Assembly (NCBI GenBank): GCA_040768125.1
Contig: JAXGNG010000003.1
Coordinates: 1-64,000 of the forward strand
From: RBG-16-49-21 sp040768125
Lineage (GTDB): Bacteria > Spirochaetota > UBA4802 > UBA5550
Reading direction: 5' to 3'
Length of the DNA: 64,000 nucleotides
Shown here: one piece after another, positions 52,293 through 61,134 of the stretch
How positions within the stretch are numbered: the stretch's first letter is position 1
How the letters are laid out: each line of letters opens with the position of its first letter
Position numbers and translations under genes: made by a program
Notes under the pieces: generated by a model
Told to the model about the DNA's origin: nothing
Seen by the model: the letters and a program-made list of their open reading frames with translations, nothing else
Database searches by the model: none

Positions 52293-52532
52293 ATGGATAA
52301 AGAAAAACTATTATCACGTATAGAAATCAATCCCGATGTCATGGTGGGCAAACCGATCATCCGCGGACTTCGAATAACCGTGGAACATGTTTTGCAGTCC
52401 CTTTCGGCCGGTCTGAAGGTCGAAGAACTCCTTGAAGAATACCCCGACCTGGAAAGTGATGATATACGCGCGGCTCTTCTCTACGCTGCCGAAAGAGTCA
52501 ATGAAGAGCAGATATATAAAATCAGCGTATAA
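52293..52532 (+). CDS. DUF433-family antitoxin-like protein
   Basis: 79 residues from ATG 52293, six bases after GGAGG; the ATG at 52287 touches that ribosome site and is unlikely. The family core is clear: RIEINPDVMVGKPIIRGLRITVEHVLQSLSAGLKVEELLEEYPDL...IRAALLYAAE. DUF433 proteins have a winged-helix-like fold and are usually encoded just before a PIN-like DUF5615 protein, as here (three bases apart). Together they are considered a type II toxin-antitoxin pair. The pair sits between the two giant cyclase copies. Confidence 0.88.
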   Translation: MDKEKLLSRIEINPDVMVGKPIIRGLRITVEHVLQSLSAGLKVEELLEEYPDLESDDIRAALLYAAERVNEEQIYKISV

Positions 52533-52535
52533 GAC

Positions 52536-52883
52536 ATGAAGTTTTTAATCGATGTGAATGTCGGTAAATCTATTGAAACGCTTTTAATCGAGAAGGGATT
52601 TGATATTCTGCCAATCAGAAATATTAATCCCAGGATGTCCGACAGCGACATCCTCAATCTGGCGGTTGAACAAGGCAGAATCGTCATAACGCAGGACAAG
52701 GACTTCGGAGAACTCGTATATAATTCAGGAATGCAACATGCCGGTGTGCTGCTCTTGAGAATGGAAGGCGAATCCCGGGATAACAAGATAAAAATTATGC
52801 ATGAAATTATCACGAAACACCTGAATCTACTCGAAAACCATTTTTGTGTATATAAAGATAAAAGCCTGCGTGTGCGTGAATAG
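52536..52883 (+). CDS. DUF5615 PIN-like toxin candidate
   Basis: 115 residues starting MKFLIDVNVGKSIETLLIEKGFD, then MSDSDILNLAVEQGRIVITQDKDFGELV, the acidic residues of a Mut7-C/PIN-like nuclease fold (Asp6, the DSDI region, and Asp in TQDKDFG). It is co-transcribed with the DUF433 gene. Probably an RNase toxin. Confidence 0.87.
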   Translation: MKFLIDVNVGKSIETLLIEKGFDILPIRNINPRMSDSDILNLAVEQGRIVITQDKDFGELVYNSGMQHAGVLLLRMEGESRDNKIKIMHEIITKHLNLLENHFCVYKDKSLRVRE

Positions 52884-52898
52884 CGCATCGGAATAAGT

Positions 52899-55800
52899 AT
52901 GCCAACCACCATCGCCGTCATCAACGCCTACCCGAGGTTTGACGCGGTGTTCGATCCCGTCGCCCTCGAAATGCGGATGGCGGTCAGGAAATACCCGGGC
53001 ATCAGGCTCATGGCCGATGACCTGAACGCGAAGTCCCTCCCCGCCGAAGACCTCGCCCTCATCATACTGACCGGGACTGCCGAGACGAATGATCCCGCGC
53101 AGTACAAGAAGAACATGAGCCTCCTGGGACAGCTCGCGAAGCACTCGAAGCTCGGGTCCGTGCCTGTGCTCTTCCTCGGGTACCGGGGCGATGCCAGTCT
53201 CTCGGAGGCATGCGAGGGATGCGGCGCGTCGTACCTGGCCCTGCCGGTGCGGAAGGGTGCGCTAATTGAGCGCATTAAAGCCCTCACCCCCCGTCCCCCT
53301 CTCCCGAAGGGAGAGGGGGAGTTCGGCAAGAAGTCTCCTGGCAGGGAGCCCCTCTCCCTCCGGGAGAGGGGCGCGGCGGAGCCGGGGGTGAGGGAGGATA
53401 AAATTAAAACCGAATCCGAGCGCCGCCTGGCCACGGTGATGTTCGCGGACATCTCCGGGTTCACGGCCATGAGCGAGAAGATGGACCCGGAGGAAGTGAC
53501 CTCCGTGATGAATGGCGTGTTTCATAAAATGGAAGAGGTTATCGATTCACACGGCGGCCATATCGATAAATTTATCGGCGACTGCGTCATGGTCTGTTTT
53601 GGTGTGCCGAAAGCCCTTGAAAACGCGCCCCTGCGGGCCGTCAATACCGCCATAGAAATGCGGAACGCGCTGTATCGGTTCAACAGAGAACGGAAACTGA
53701 ATATCCCACTGGATATCCACATCGGCATGAACACCGGGCCAGTCGTTGCGGGCCAGGTAGGCGGAAAGGGCCGCAAAGATTACACTGTCATGGGCGACGC
53801 GGTGAACCTGGCCTCGCGTATCGAGGGGGCCTCGGAGAAGGGGCAGATCCTCGTTGGCCCAGACACCTTTCGCGCCACGCAGAGCGATTTCGAGTACAGG
53901 GATCTGCCGCCCGTGTCCCTCAAGGGAAAGGCGGAACCGGTGCCGGTGTACGAGGTGCTTTCCACGAAGGAGGCGTCGTCCCGGCGGGCCCGCCCCGGGG
54001 CGCGCGTCGCGCCGCGGAAGAAGAAGGGGACGGCCGCCGGGCCGGACCGCATGATATTCTCCGAGATGGTGGGGCGCGACGAGGAGATGAACGAGCTCCG
54101 CCACGCCGTGACGGGCCTCGTCCGGGGGAAGGGCGGCATCGTGAGCGTCATCGGCGAGGCGGGCATCGGCAAGTCGCGCCTCATGGCGGAGCTGAAGAGC
54201 GACCCGGCCATGAAGCAGGTGACGCTGCTGGAGGGCCAGGCCCTTTCCATGGGGCGCACCCTCTCCTTCCATCCCATCATCGATATGCTTAAGAACTGGG
54301 CGGGCATATCAGAGGAGGACCAGGAGGGCGCCCAGCTGGCGAAGCTGGACCGGGCCGTGCGCGCCGTGCATCCCGACGAGGCCGACGAGATCGTCCCCTT
54401 CGTGGGCACCATGATGGGGATGAAGCTCACGGGACAATTCGCCGAGCGCGTGAAGGGAATAGAGGGCGAAGGGCTCGAGAAGCTCATCTTCAAGAACGTG
54501 CGCGCGCTGTTGATCAGGGGCGCGGAACTGCGGCCCATGATCATCCGCGTCGAGGACCTCCACTGGGCCGACACCTCGTCGATCGAACTGCTGATCTCGC
54601 TTTTCAGGCTCGCCCGGGACCACCGCATCATGTTCCTGAACTTCTTCAGGCCGAACTACCCGGATACCGGGGACCGGGTGGCGAAGGCGTGCAGGGAGGA
54701 GTATTCATGCGCCCTCACCCCCGCCTCCGGCGCGCCCCTCTCCCGGGGGGAGAGGGGCTCCGTAGGAGAAAACTTATCGCAGGGACTCCCCTCTCCCTCG
54801 GGGAGAGGGGCCGGGGGTGAGGGCGGGATTAGTTCATCCATCTACACCGAGATCCTCGTTCAGCCCCTGGACGGGAAGGAGTCGGCCACGCTGATTTCGA
54901 ATCTGTTGAACATCCGGGGCCTGCCGCAATCTCTCAGGGACCAGATCACCGACCGCGCCGGCGGGAACCCATTCTTCATAGAAGAGGTCGTCCGCTCCCT
55001 CATCGACGAGGGGGCCGTGGTGAGGAAGGGGGATTCCTTCGCCGTCACGGACAGGATCCACGAGGTGAAGGTGCCCCTCACCATTAACGAGGTGCTGATG
55101 AGCCGCATCGACCGCCTCGACGAAGAGACGCGCAGCCTCATCAGGACCGCCTCGGTCATCGGCCGCTACTTCTTCTACAAGATCATCGCCCAGGTGGCGC
55201 AGAACATATCGGACATCGACCGGCGCCTTTCGTACCTGGAGGACATCCAACTCATCCGGGAGCGGAAGCGGATGGACGAGCTCGAGTACCTCTTCAAGCA
55301 CGCCCTGGCCCAGGAGGCGGCCTACGATTCGATCCTGATCCAGAAGCGGAAGGAGCTCCACCTCCACGTGGCCCAGGCCATCGAGAGCGTCTTTGCAGGC
55401 CGTCTTCACGAGTTCTACGGCATGCTGGCGTACCATTACAGCCGGGGGGAAGACGTCAACAAATCCGAAGAGTATATGCTCAAGGCGGGAGAAGAGGCCA
55501 TGAAATCGGCAGCCACGAGCGAAGCGCTGGAATATTTCAAAAGGTCATTGAGCCTGTATAAAGAAAAATATGGCGATAAAATCGACAGGGCGAAGATCGC
55601 CATGATGGAAAAAAACATTGCCATAGCGCACTACAACAGGGGTGAGTACGTTCTGTCTCAGGAATATCTCGACAGGGTGCTTCCATTTTATGGAATATCG
55701 TTGCCGGGGAACCGATTTTCCGAATTCTACAGATTTTTACAGGGCATGTTTCATTTTATCGTTGGCCTGTATATTCCCTCGATAAAATGGAAAAAGAAAC

Positions 55801-57140
55801 CTTCTCCCGAGTTCAGCGAGGCCATTGTTCTTTACCATTTAAAAACCTCTTCGCTTTTTAATATTGATCCAAAGAAGTGGTTCATCGGGGCATTTTATCC
55901 GATGAAATCATTCACGGGGATCGACCTTTCAAGAATGCCGAACGGTGCGGGGCTGTTTTCTGGTTACAGCATCATGTTTTCCATATCCGGCATATCATTC
56001 ACTATTAGCAGGAGGATTCTGGATTTTCTCGCTGGCAAGGTAAACCCCGAAGAAAAAAAATCAGTCCTGTATTACAACGCATATGCAATGATTCATTCCA
56101 TATGCGCGGGAGATCGCTTCGAGAATTATCAATACGATGACGATCTGTTTCGATGGAATATTAAAAACGGCGAGTTCTATCTCCCCGCCATCTATGTGGG
56201 CGCATTCGCGTTAAAGGCTATTAACCGGGGAAACAGGGACGAAGCAATACAATTTATTAACATCCTTAAAGAAATACACGATGTATACGAAAACCAGATC
56301 TCGTACGGAATGTATTTCGAATACTTCATGAGGATGCTCGTTAAATTCAATATGTGGGAAAAGGCGATAGCGATTTCGAAAAGCGGTATAGTCTTCACCA
56401 TGCAGAAAGGGATAGGGCTTATAAGGCTGGCGCTCCACAGTTACAGGGCGAGGGCCGAAGCCATGATGGGAAACGAGGAAGATGCAGAGATCGATTTCAA
56501 AGAAGCGGAAACAATAATGGCTTCAATGAAAACAAGCCCATGTTATCAGATCCCGTATCAAATGGGAAGTTTTATCATGGCCCTTAGACGCATGGAAAGA
56601 ATGATAGAGGGAGGAGGCCGAGAAGTATTTTCAAACGTACTTCAGCATGCAAAAAAAAGTGAAAAAAAAGCGGTTGCAACAACGCTCAAATACTTCATAG
56701 ACCGCACCGAGGCCCTGAGGCTCGCGGGCACGCGCAGATGGCTCCTTGGCACTGCCGCGTTCGAGGGACTCCTCGGTTTTGGAACATTCCTGGCCGGATT
56801 CCGGGCCCTCCGCCACTACCGTGCAGCCATCCGCTGGTGGAAGAAGTCGATAGATATCGGAGAGAAACTCGGCGCGAAACTCGAGCTCTCGCGCACCTAC
56901 GCCGAGGTCGGGAAGCGCCTGGGCGGGAGATACCTGCACGTGGACGCGGACCCCAACGGCGGCATCCCCCAACGCCACGCGCGCCTTCCCCGGGCACTGG
57001 TGCGGGCCCACGTGTACGCGGAGAAGCGCCTGGGCCTTTCGCCCGAGGAATGCCTCGAGAAGGCCGAGGCCATGTTCCGGGAGATGGACCTCCAGTGGGA
57101 CCTGGCGGAGCTGGCGAAGGTGCGGGAAAAAATGTCTTGA
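52899..57140 (+). CDS. adenylate/guanylate cyclase-AAA ATPase-TPR giant protein, copy 2
   Basis: 1413 residues. From 52911 to about 55456 it aligns with copy 1 at a constant offset of 4820 bases without indels, and most stretches are nearly identical, including both 114-bp inserts. The middle of the cyclase domain (about 53500-53770) is clearly more diverged (SVMNGVFHKMEEVIDSHGGH versus AVMNGCFEMLGEHIEAHGGH). Catalytic residues are kept. The C-terminal helical half (from about 55450) is unrelated at base level, AT-richer, and ends with a different insert (YLHVDADPNGGIPQRHARLP) before the shared LGLSPEE tail. Same activity, likely a different sensed partner. Confidence 0.9.
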   Translation: MPTTIAVINAYPRFDAVFDPVALEMRMAVRKYPGIRLMADDLNAKSLPAEDLALIILTGTAETNDPAQYKKNMSLLGQLAKHSKLGSVPVLFLGYRGDASLSEACEGCGASYLALPVRKGALIERIKALTPRPPLPKGEGEFGKKSPGREPLSLRERGAAEPGVREDKIKTESERRLATVMFADISGFTAMSEKMDPEEVTSVMNGVFHKMEEVIDSHGGHIDKFIGDCVMVCFGVPKALENAPLRAVNTAIEMRNALYRFNRERKLNIPLDIHIGMNTGPVVAGQVGGKGRKDYTVMGDAVNLASRIEGASEKGQILVGPDTFRATQSDFEYRDLPPVSLKGKAEPVPVYEVLSTKEASSRRARPGARVAPRKKKGTAAGPDRMIFSEMVGRDEEMNELRHAVTGLVRGKGGIVSVIGEAGIGKSRLMAELKSDPAMKQVTLLEGQALSMGRTLSFHPIIDMLKNWAGISEEDQEGAQLAKLDRAVRAVHPDEADEIVPFVGTMMGMKLTGQFAERVKGIEGEGLEKLIFKNVRALLIRGAELRPMIIRVEDLHWADTSSIELLISLFRLARDHRIMFLNFFRPNYPDTGDRVAKACREEYSCALTPASGAPLSRGERGSVGENLSQGLPSPSGRGAGGEGGISSSIYTEILVQPLDGKESATLISNLLNIRGLPQSLRDQITDRAGGNPFFIEEVVRSLIDEGAVVRKGDSFAVTDRIHEVKVPLTINEVLMSRIDRLDEETRSLIRTASVIGRYFFYKIIAQVAQNISDIDRRLSYLEDIQLIRERKRMDELEYLFKHALAQEAAYDSILIQKRKELHLHVAQAIESVFAGRLHEFYGMLAYHYSRGEDVNKSEEYMLKAGEEAMKSAATSEALEYFKRSLSLYKEKYGDKIDRAKIAMMEKNIAIAHYNRGEYVLSQEYLDRVLPFYGISLPGNRFSEFYRFLQGMFHFIVGLYIPSIKWKKKPSPEFSEAIVLYHLKTSSLFNIDPKKWFIGAFYPMKSFTGIDLSRMPNGAGLFSGYSIMFSISGISFTISRRILDFLAGKVNPEEKKSVLYYNAYAMIHSICAGDRFENYQYDDDLFRWNIKNGEFYLPAIYVGAFALKAINRGNRDEAIQFINILKEIHDVYENQISYGMYFEYFMRMLVKFNMWEKAIAISKSGIVFTMQKGIGLIRLALHSYRARAEAMMGNEEDAEIDFKEAETIMASMKTSPCYQIPYQMGSFIMALRRMERMIEGGGREVFSNVLQHAKKSEKKAVATTLKYFIDRTEALRLAGTRRWLLGTAAFEGLLGFGTFLAGFRALRHYRAAIRWWKKSIDIGEKLGAKLELSRTYAEVGKRLGGRYLHVDADPNGGIPQRHARLPRALVRAHVYAEKRLGLSPEECLEKAEAMFREMDLQWDLAELAKVREKMS
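53281..53394 (+). repeat. 114-bp palindromic element in cyclase copy 2, site 1 (family 1)
   Basis: Same position and apparently identical sequence as 48461-48574, so it was inserted before the gene was duplicated (or was copied by conversion). Confidence 0.85.
54711..54824 (+). repeat. 114-bp palindromic element in cyclase copy 2, site 2 (family 1)
   Basis: Counterpart of 49891-50004 with the same ends and hairpins, again exactly in frame. Confidence 0.85.
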
Positions 57141-57182
57141 CGAAATACCAAAACGGTATAATATTTATATCAATATTATACC
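57137..57182 (+). promoter_or_regulatory. promoter and perfect palindromic operator of the FitAB-like module
   Basis: GGTATAATATT (57155-57165) and AATATTATACC (57172-57182) are a perfect 11-base inverted repeat with a six-base spacer. It covers a likely -10 region; a TTGACG at 57137-57142 may be the -35. It ends 12 bases before the antitoxin start, as expected for autorepression by a ribbon-helix-helix antitoxin. Confidence 0.75.
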
Positions 57183-57194
57183 ACGGAGGAACCC

Positions 57195-57410
57195 ATGCCG
57201 TCTCTGCTCATTAAAAACATTCCCCCCAGGCTCCATCGACGCCTGAAAGAAGAATCCAAAAGGCACCGGCGCTCCATGATGCAGGAGGCCATCGTCATCC
57301 TCGAGGAGTCCCTGGACCTGTCTCCCGTTGAGTTCCCGGAGCCGGCCAGGGCGGCGAAAAAAATCACGCGCGCCATGCTCACGGAAGCCATCAGGGACGG
57401 ACGGGAATGA
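57195..57410 (+). CDS. ribbon-helix-helix antitoxin (FitA-like)
   Basis: 71 residues: MPSLLIKNIPPRLHRRLKEESKRHRRSMMQEA forms the short strand and two helices of a ribbon-helix-helix DNA-binding domain. The C-terminal half (PEPARAAKKITRAMLTEA) probably wraps the toxin. It overlaps the PIN toxin gene by four bases and has a perfect palindrome just upstream. GGAGGA sets the start. Confidence 0.88.
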   Translation: MPSLLIKNIPPRLHRRLKEESKRHRRSMMQEAIVILEESLDLSPVEFPEPARAAKKITRAMLTEAIRDGRE

Positions 57411-57820
57411 TCGTCGTGGACACCAACATCATCGTCTACAGCCTCATCGAGGGGGACAGGACCGACCTTGTGCTCAGGGCGCGGGAGAGAGACCCCGCCT
57501 GGCTGGTCCCGGGGCTGTGGCGTCATGAATTTCTCAACGTGCTTTCCACGTTCACGCGCCGAAATCTGCTGACGCTTCCCCAGGCGGAGGATATCTGGAA
57601 AAACGCTTTCAGGCTGTTCCGCAAAAAGGAGCACCCGGTTGACCATGTTTCCGCGCTTCGGTTGTCTGTCGAGAGCAACATCAGCGCCTATGACGCACAG
57701 TATATCGCCCTGGCGAAAAGCCTGGGCATCAGGTGCATGACCGAAGATCGCGCCCTTCTTGACAAGTTTCCCGGCCTGGCAATTTCCGCGAGAAAAGTGG
57801 CCGGGAAAGGTCCATCATGA
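57407..57820 (+). CDS. PIN-domain toxin (VapC/FitB-like)
   Basis: 137 residues with the PIN acidic residues: Asp5 in VVDTNIIVY, Glu in WRHEFLNVL, and the Asp pair in SAYDAQYIALA and TEDRALLDKFP. Likely an RNA-cleaving toxin neutralised by the overlapping upstream antitoxin. Confidence 0.9.
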   Translation: MIVVDTNIIVYSLIEGDRTDLVLRARERDPAWLVPGLWRHEFLNVLSTFTRRNLLTLPQAEDIWKNAFRLFRKKEHPVDHVSALRLSVESNISAYDAQYIALAKSLGIRCMTEDRALLDKFPGLAISARKVAGKGPS

Positions 57821-57861
57821 AATCCACCATCGCCATCATCAAACCCTGCCTGTAAAAAAGA

Positions 57862-57906
57862 TTGACACGGCACGAATTATTTCTTACCTTATGTAAGGAA
57901 TAATTC
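57862..57906 (+). promoter_or_regulatory. promoter and palindromic operator of the AbrB-PIN module
   Basis: TTGACA (57862-57867) and TACCTT (57885-57890) are 17 bases apart. GAATTATTTCTTAC (57874-57887) and GTAAGGAATAATTC (57893-57906) are an inverted repeat with one mismatch that covers the -10 box. This is a typical self-repressed antitoxin promoter. Confidence 0.7.
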
Positions 57907-57922
57907 AGGGGAGAGACGAACG

Positions 57923-58168
57923 ATGCCGCGCTCGATTATCACCAGCAAGGGGCAGATAACCATACCGAAAACGGTGAGGAACAGCTTGAATCTGAAAACC
58001 GGGGATACGGTCGATTTTATCCTGCGTGACGGCGAGGTGAGGCTGGTGCCGGTATCGAGATCGGTGTCGGATGTGTTCGGCCTGCTGTACAGGAAAAACC
58101 GGAAAGCCTATTCAGATGAACAGATCGCCGGAAAATTGAAGGACGCGGTGCGGGACGGCAACCGATGA
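57923..58168 (+). CDS. AbrB/MazE-type antitoxin
   Basis: 81 residues beginning with the swapped-hairpin motif SIITSKGQITIPKTVRNSLNLKTGDTVDF, then a short tail (YSDEQIAGKLKDAVRDGNR) that should bind the toxin. It overlaps the PIN gene by four bases, giving a VapBC-like module. GGGGAGAG lies upstream of the ATG. Confidence 0.9.
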   Translation: MPRSIITSKGQITIPKTVRNSLNLKTGDTVDFILRDGEVRLVPVSRSVSDVFGLLYRKNRKAYSDEQIAGKLKDAVRDGNR

Positions 58169-58563
58169 AATCGATTGATACCAATGTGCTCATTCGATTT
58201 CTCGTTAATGATGATGCCAGGCAGGGAGAAAAAGCCAGATCGATTCTTCTCGGGGCCGAAAAGAAGGGCGAAGCGTTTCTTGTTACGGACCCCGTGCTTC
58301 TTGAGATTCTCTACGTCCTCGGGTCCGTGTACGAATTTACAAGAAGCGAGATTCTCGACGCCCTGGAAGCCCTGACACTTATGCCCGTTCTATCCTTTGA
58401 GAAGGTTCAGGTGGTCCAGGACCTGGTTATTCAGGGTAGGAAAACAAGAATAGGACTTGAGGACCTTTTTATCGGCCTGGTTTCAAGGGAATCGGGATGT
58501 GTAACAACGATTACATTTGATAAACGGGCCGCGAAGTCCGAGCTGTTCTCGTTGATCGGATGA
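58165..58563 (+). CDS. PIN-domain toxin (VapC-like)
   Basis: 132 residues: Asp5 in SIDTNVLIRFL, Glu in PVLLEILYVL, and the later acidic pair in GLEDLFIGLV and TFDKRAAKSELF. A four-base overlap with the AbrB-type gene supports a toxin-antitoxin pair. It is the third such module in about 6 kb. Confidence 0.9.
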   Translation: MKSIDTNVLIRFLVNDDARQGEKARSILLGAEKKGEAFLVTDPVLLEILYVLGSVYEFTRSEILDALEALTLMPVLSFEKVQVVQDLVIQGRKTRIGLEDLFIGLVSRESGCVTTITFDKRAAKSELFSLIG

Positions 58564-58635
58564 GTCGCTTTTTTTCTTGCCACTCGCGGAACAACCGTGT
58601 AGGATGAGCGCAATCAGATACAAAAGGAGGGGGGT

Positions 58636-59262
58636 ATGCTGAACAATCCCGGCGCGACGGAACAGGCATTGCAGATACTGAGGAGCGGGGAGAACTTCCA
58701 GTGGTACGTGATCCCCATGCTGGCCTTCGTGGTCTACATCTACTTCAACGAGATCGCGAAGGGGAACTGGAAGGGCGTGGCCGCGGGGCTCTCCCTCTAC
58801 ATGGTCCACTGGTTCTTCGAGATCGGGAACGCCCTGATCCAGCACGTCACGGGCCACGCCCTCTGGACCGTGCCCACGGGGACGGCCTTCCTGCTCCTGG
58901 TGGGCGTGGGCGTGGAGCTGAGCCTCATGTTCTCCGTGGCGGGCCTCATTTTCAGCAAGATCCTCCCGGCTGACCCGAAGGCGAAGATCCTGGGGGTGAA
59001 CAACCGCTTTCTCATCGCCATCGTCAACGCGGCCTTCTTCTCGGTCTTCGAGATCTTCCTGGCCCGCACGCCGGCCTTCGTATGGGTCTACCCCTGGTGG
59101 GGCGCCCTCACGGTATTCGTGGCGGTCTACATCCCCTTCTGGGTGGTGTCGATGTACAGCTACGACTGGGAGCCGCGGATCCAGCGGCTGGTGATCGGGT
59201 CACTCTTCCTGGTCAATGCCCTCCTGCTGGGCATCTTCGCCGGGGGCCTCGGCTGGATCTGA
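58636..59262 (+). CDS. multi-pass membrane protein of unknown function
   Basis: 208 residues with about six hydrophobic segments, including YVIPMLAFVVYIYFNEIAKG and SLYMVHWFFEIGNALIQHV, plus several conserved-looking His, Trp and Glu residues. AGGAGGGGGG lies upstream of the ATG. No family I can name with confidence. It is convergent with the next gene. Confidence 0.7.
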   Translation: MLNNPGATEQALQILRSGENFQWYVIPMLAFVVYIYFNEIAKGNWKGVAAGLSLYMVHWFFEIGNALIQHVTGHALWTVPTGTAFLLLVGVGVELSLMFSVAGLIFSKILPADPKAKILGVNNRFLIAIVNAAFFSVFEIFLARTPAFVWVYPWWGALTVFVAVYIPFWVVSMYSYDWEPRIQRLVIGSLFLVNALLLGIFAGGLGWI

Positions 59263-59271
59263 CAGCGGACC

Positions 59272-59808
59272 TCAGCGGCCCCGCCGCACCGCCGGGGGGG
59301 CCGGCCGCTCGAGCTCCTTCCACCCCCGGGCCAGGACCGCCGCGGCCCGGGCGGAGCGCCAGAGCTCCGATTTTCCCGGGTGCGTGAGCCGCATGAGCCC
59401 CGAGAGGGTCATGATCTCCATGAGGCGGAGGGAGTGCTTCTTTCCCGCCACGACGAAATCCAGGCGGTCGCGGTAGTTCCGCTTCAGGGGTATGATGATC
59501 GAGGTCCCCAGGTCCCAGTCGAGCTCCAGGACCTCCACCATGTTGGAGGTGGGGCGGCCGCGGCTTTTAACCGATCCGCGCGAGAAGATCAGCTTCCGGT
59601 CCCGGAGGCCCAGGCGTGTCACGGCGCGGTACACGAAGTCGATGAGGCCGTGGGCCACCCCCCGTGTGAAGTAGCAGTTCCCCTTCACCTTGACCAGGCG
59701 CTTCGGGCGCTTCACCACCCTGTTCCGCACCAGGCGGGGCACCAGGATGTAGCGCTCCGTGTCGCCGATCCAGTTGATGGGCACGGTCTTCGCGGACCGC
59801 CCTTTCAT
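59272..59808 (-). CDS. conserved-looking basic hypothetical protein
   Basis: 178 residues from ATG 59808. It is rich in Arg/Lys and has blocks such as PINWIGDTERYILVPRLV, RGVAHGLIDFVYRAVTRLGL and VLELDWDLGTSIIIPLKRNYRDRLDFVVAG, suggesting a beta-rich folded domain. No family recognised. Coding bias and amino-acid make-up favour this strand over the opposite one. Confidence 0.55.
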   Translation of the reverse strand: MKGRSAKTVPINWIGDTERYILVPRLVRNRVVKRPKRLVKVKGNCYFTRGVAHGLIDFVYRAVTRLGLRDRKLIFSRGSVKSRGRPTSNMVEVLELDWDLGTSIIIPLKRNYRDRLDFVVAGKKHSLRLMEIMTLSGLMRLTHPGKSELWRSARAAAVLARGWKELERPAPPAVRRGR

Positions 59809-60045
59809 TGGCACAACCCCGTACGCGCCGCCGCGGCGGCGCGGTTATCGTAACGGTCCCCCGCGGGGGCGAACACCGGGAATCTATCCCGTTGACCCGC
59901 CGCGTCAAGGCTTTTCACGGCATTTTCGCCCCGCGCGGTCCGGGAAACGCCTCTCCGGGAGTATTTTTCTTGCATATTTTCGCGGATTTTCCGATTGTAT
60001 CATTTTCCCGGTCCACGGAGATTGCGCGGGCAGTGATAACCTGAC

Positions 60046-61134
60046 ATGCCGATAACCGATATCATCATCATCTTTGCCGCAGGTTTGTCCCTGGTTATGG
60101 CCCTGGGGCTCCTGGTGAGGCCCCTTTTCTTTCGCAATGCCGTACTGGCCCTTATCCTGGCCCTCATGGCCTTCATCACCTTTTCGCTCTACCTCCTTCA
60201 CTCCCAGAGGGTGTACGATTACCCGATACTTTTCTTCTTCCAGGTCCCCGTGGTCCTCTCCCTGGGGCCGCTCCTCTATTTTTATCTCCTGAGCGTCACG
60301 AGCGACAAGGAACGGCTCAGGAGGCGGGACGTGCTCCACTTCATCCCCCTCCTGGTGGTGGGGCTCTACATGATCCCTTATTTTCTCTACACGCCCAACG
60401 TCCAGCGCGAGATCGTGTATGAGCTTTTGAACAACAACCGGCATATCATGCTCCGGTCGATATTCACCGCGAGCGTCTTCGTACCCGTGGTATACATCGC
60501 GGCCCCGGCGGTGCGCATCGTGATGCAGATGCGCCAGGGGAGCCAGTCGGAGAGGAAGATCGTGCTCCTCTTCGCCTTCCTCGTCACCTGGCTCGTCACG
60601 GGGATCGCCGGCCTTGGGGTCACCATCTCCCTCTCCCTCCCGGCCCTGAAGGTGATCAACCTCATCGTGAGCCTGGTGATCCTCTGCTTCTACCTCATGG
60701 GACAGCGGTACCCCTACCTGATGCAGTACGGCACCGTGCACATGGACGGGGAGTCATATTCAAAGTCCTACCTTAACGGCATGGACCTTGACAACCTGGG
60801 GCGCCAGCTCCAGGCCATGATGGAGCAGGAAAAGCTCTACTGCGACGAGGACCTGAGCCTCCCCCGATTGAGCCAGACCCTGGGCGTGACGCCCCACCAG
60901 CTCTCCCAGTTCCTGAACCAGCATTACGGCAAGAACTTCAGCAGCTTCGTGAACGGCTACCGGATCGAGGACGCGAAGCAGCTTCTTGTCTCGGAACCTG
61001 ACCGGAACACCCTCTCCGTGGCCCTTGCAGTGGGTTTCAATTCCTATTCCGCGTTTCATTCCGCCTTCAGAAAGGCAACGGGGCTCTCTCCGGCTGAATT
61101 CAGGAAGAAGCGCGTTAAAAGCGCCGGTTCCTGA
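60046..61134 (+). CDS. membrane-embedded AraC-family regulator
   Basis: 362 residues. Seven hydrophobic segments fill about residues 1-225, and an AraC/XylS double helix-turn-helix domain follows at about 255-360: LPRLSQTLGVTPHQLSQFLNQHYGKNFSSFVNGYRI and LSVALAVGFNSYSAFHSAFRKATGLSPAEFRKK. The layout matches 7TM-sensor AraC proteins. It probably senses a membrane signal and activates nearby or distant genes. Confidence 0.88.
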   Translation: MPITDIIIIFAAGLSLVMALGLLVRPLFFRNAVLALILALMAFITFSLYLLHSQRVYDYPILFFFQVPVVLSLGPLLYFYLLSVTSDKERLRRRDVLHFIPLLVVGLYMIPYFLYTPNVQREIVYELLNNNRHIMLRSIFTASVFVPVVYIAAPAVRIVMQMRQGSQSERKIVLLFAFLVTWLVTGIAGLGVTISLSLPALKVINLIVSLVILCFYLMGQRYPYLMQYGTVHMDGESYSKSYLNGMDLDNLGRQLQAMMEQEKLYCDEDLSLPRLSQTLGVTPHQLSQFLNQHYGKNFSSFVNGYRIEDAKQLLVSEPDRNTLSVALAVGFNSYSAFHSAFRKATGLSPAEFRKKRVKSAGS

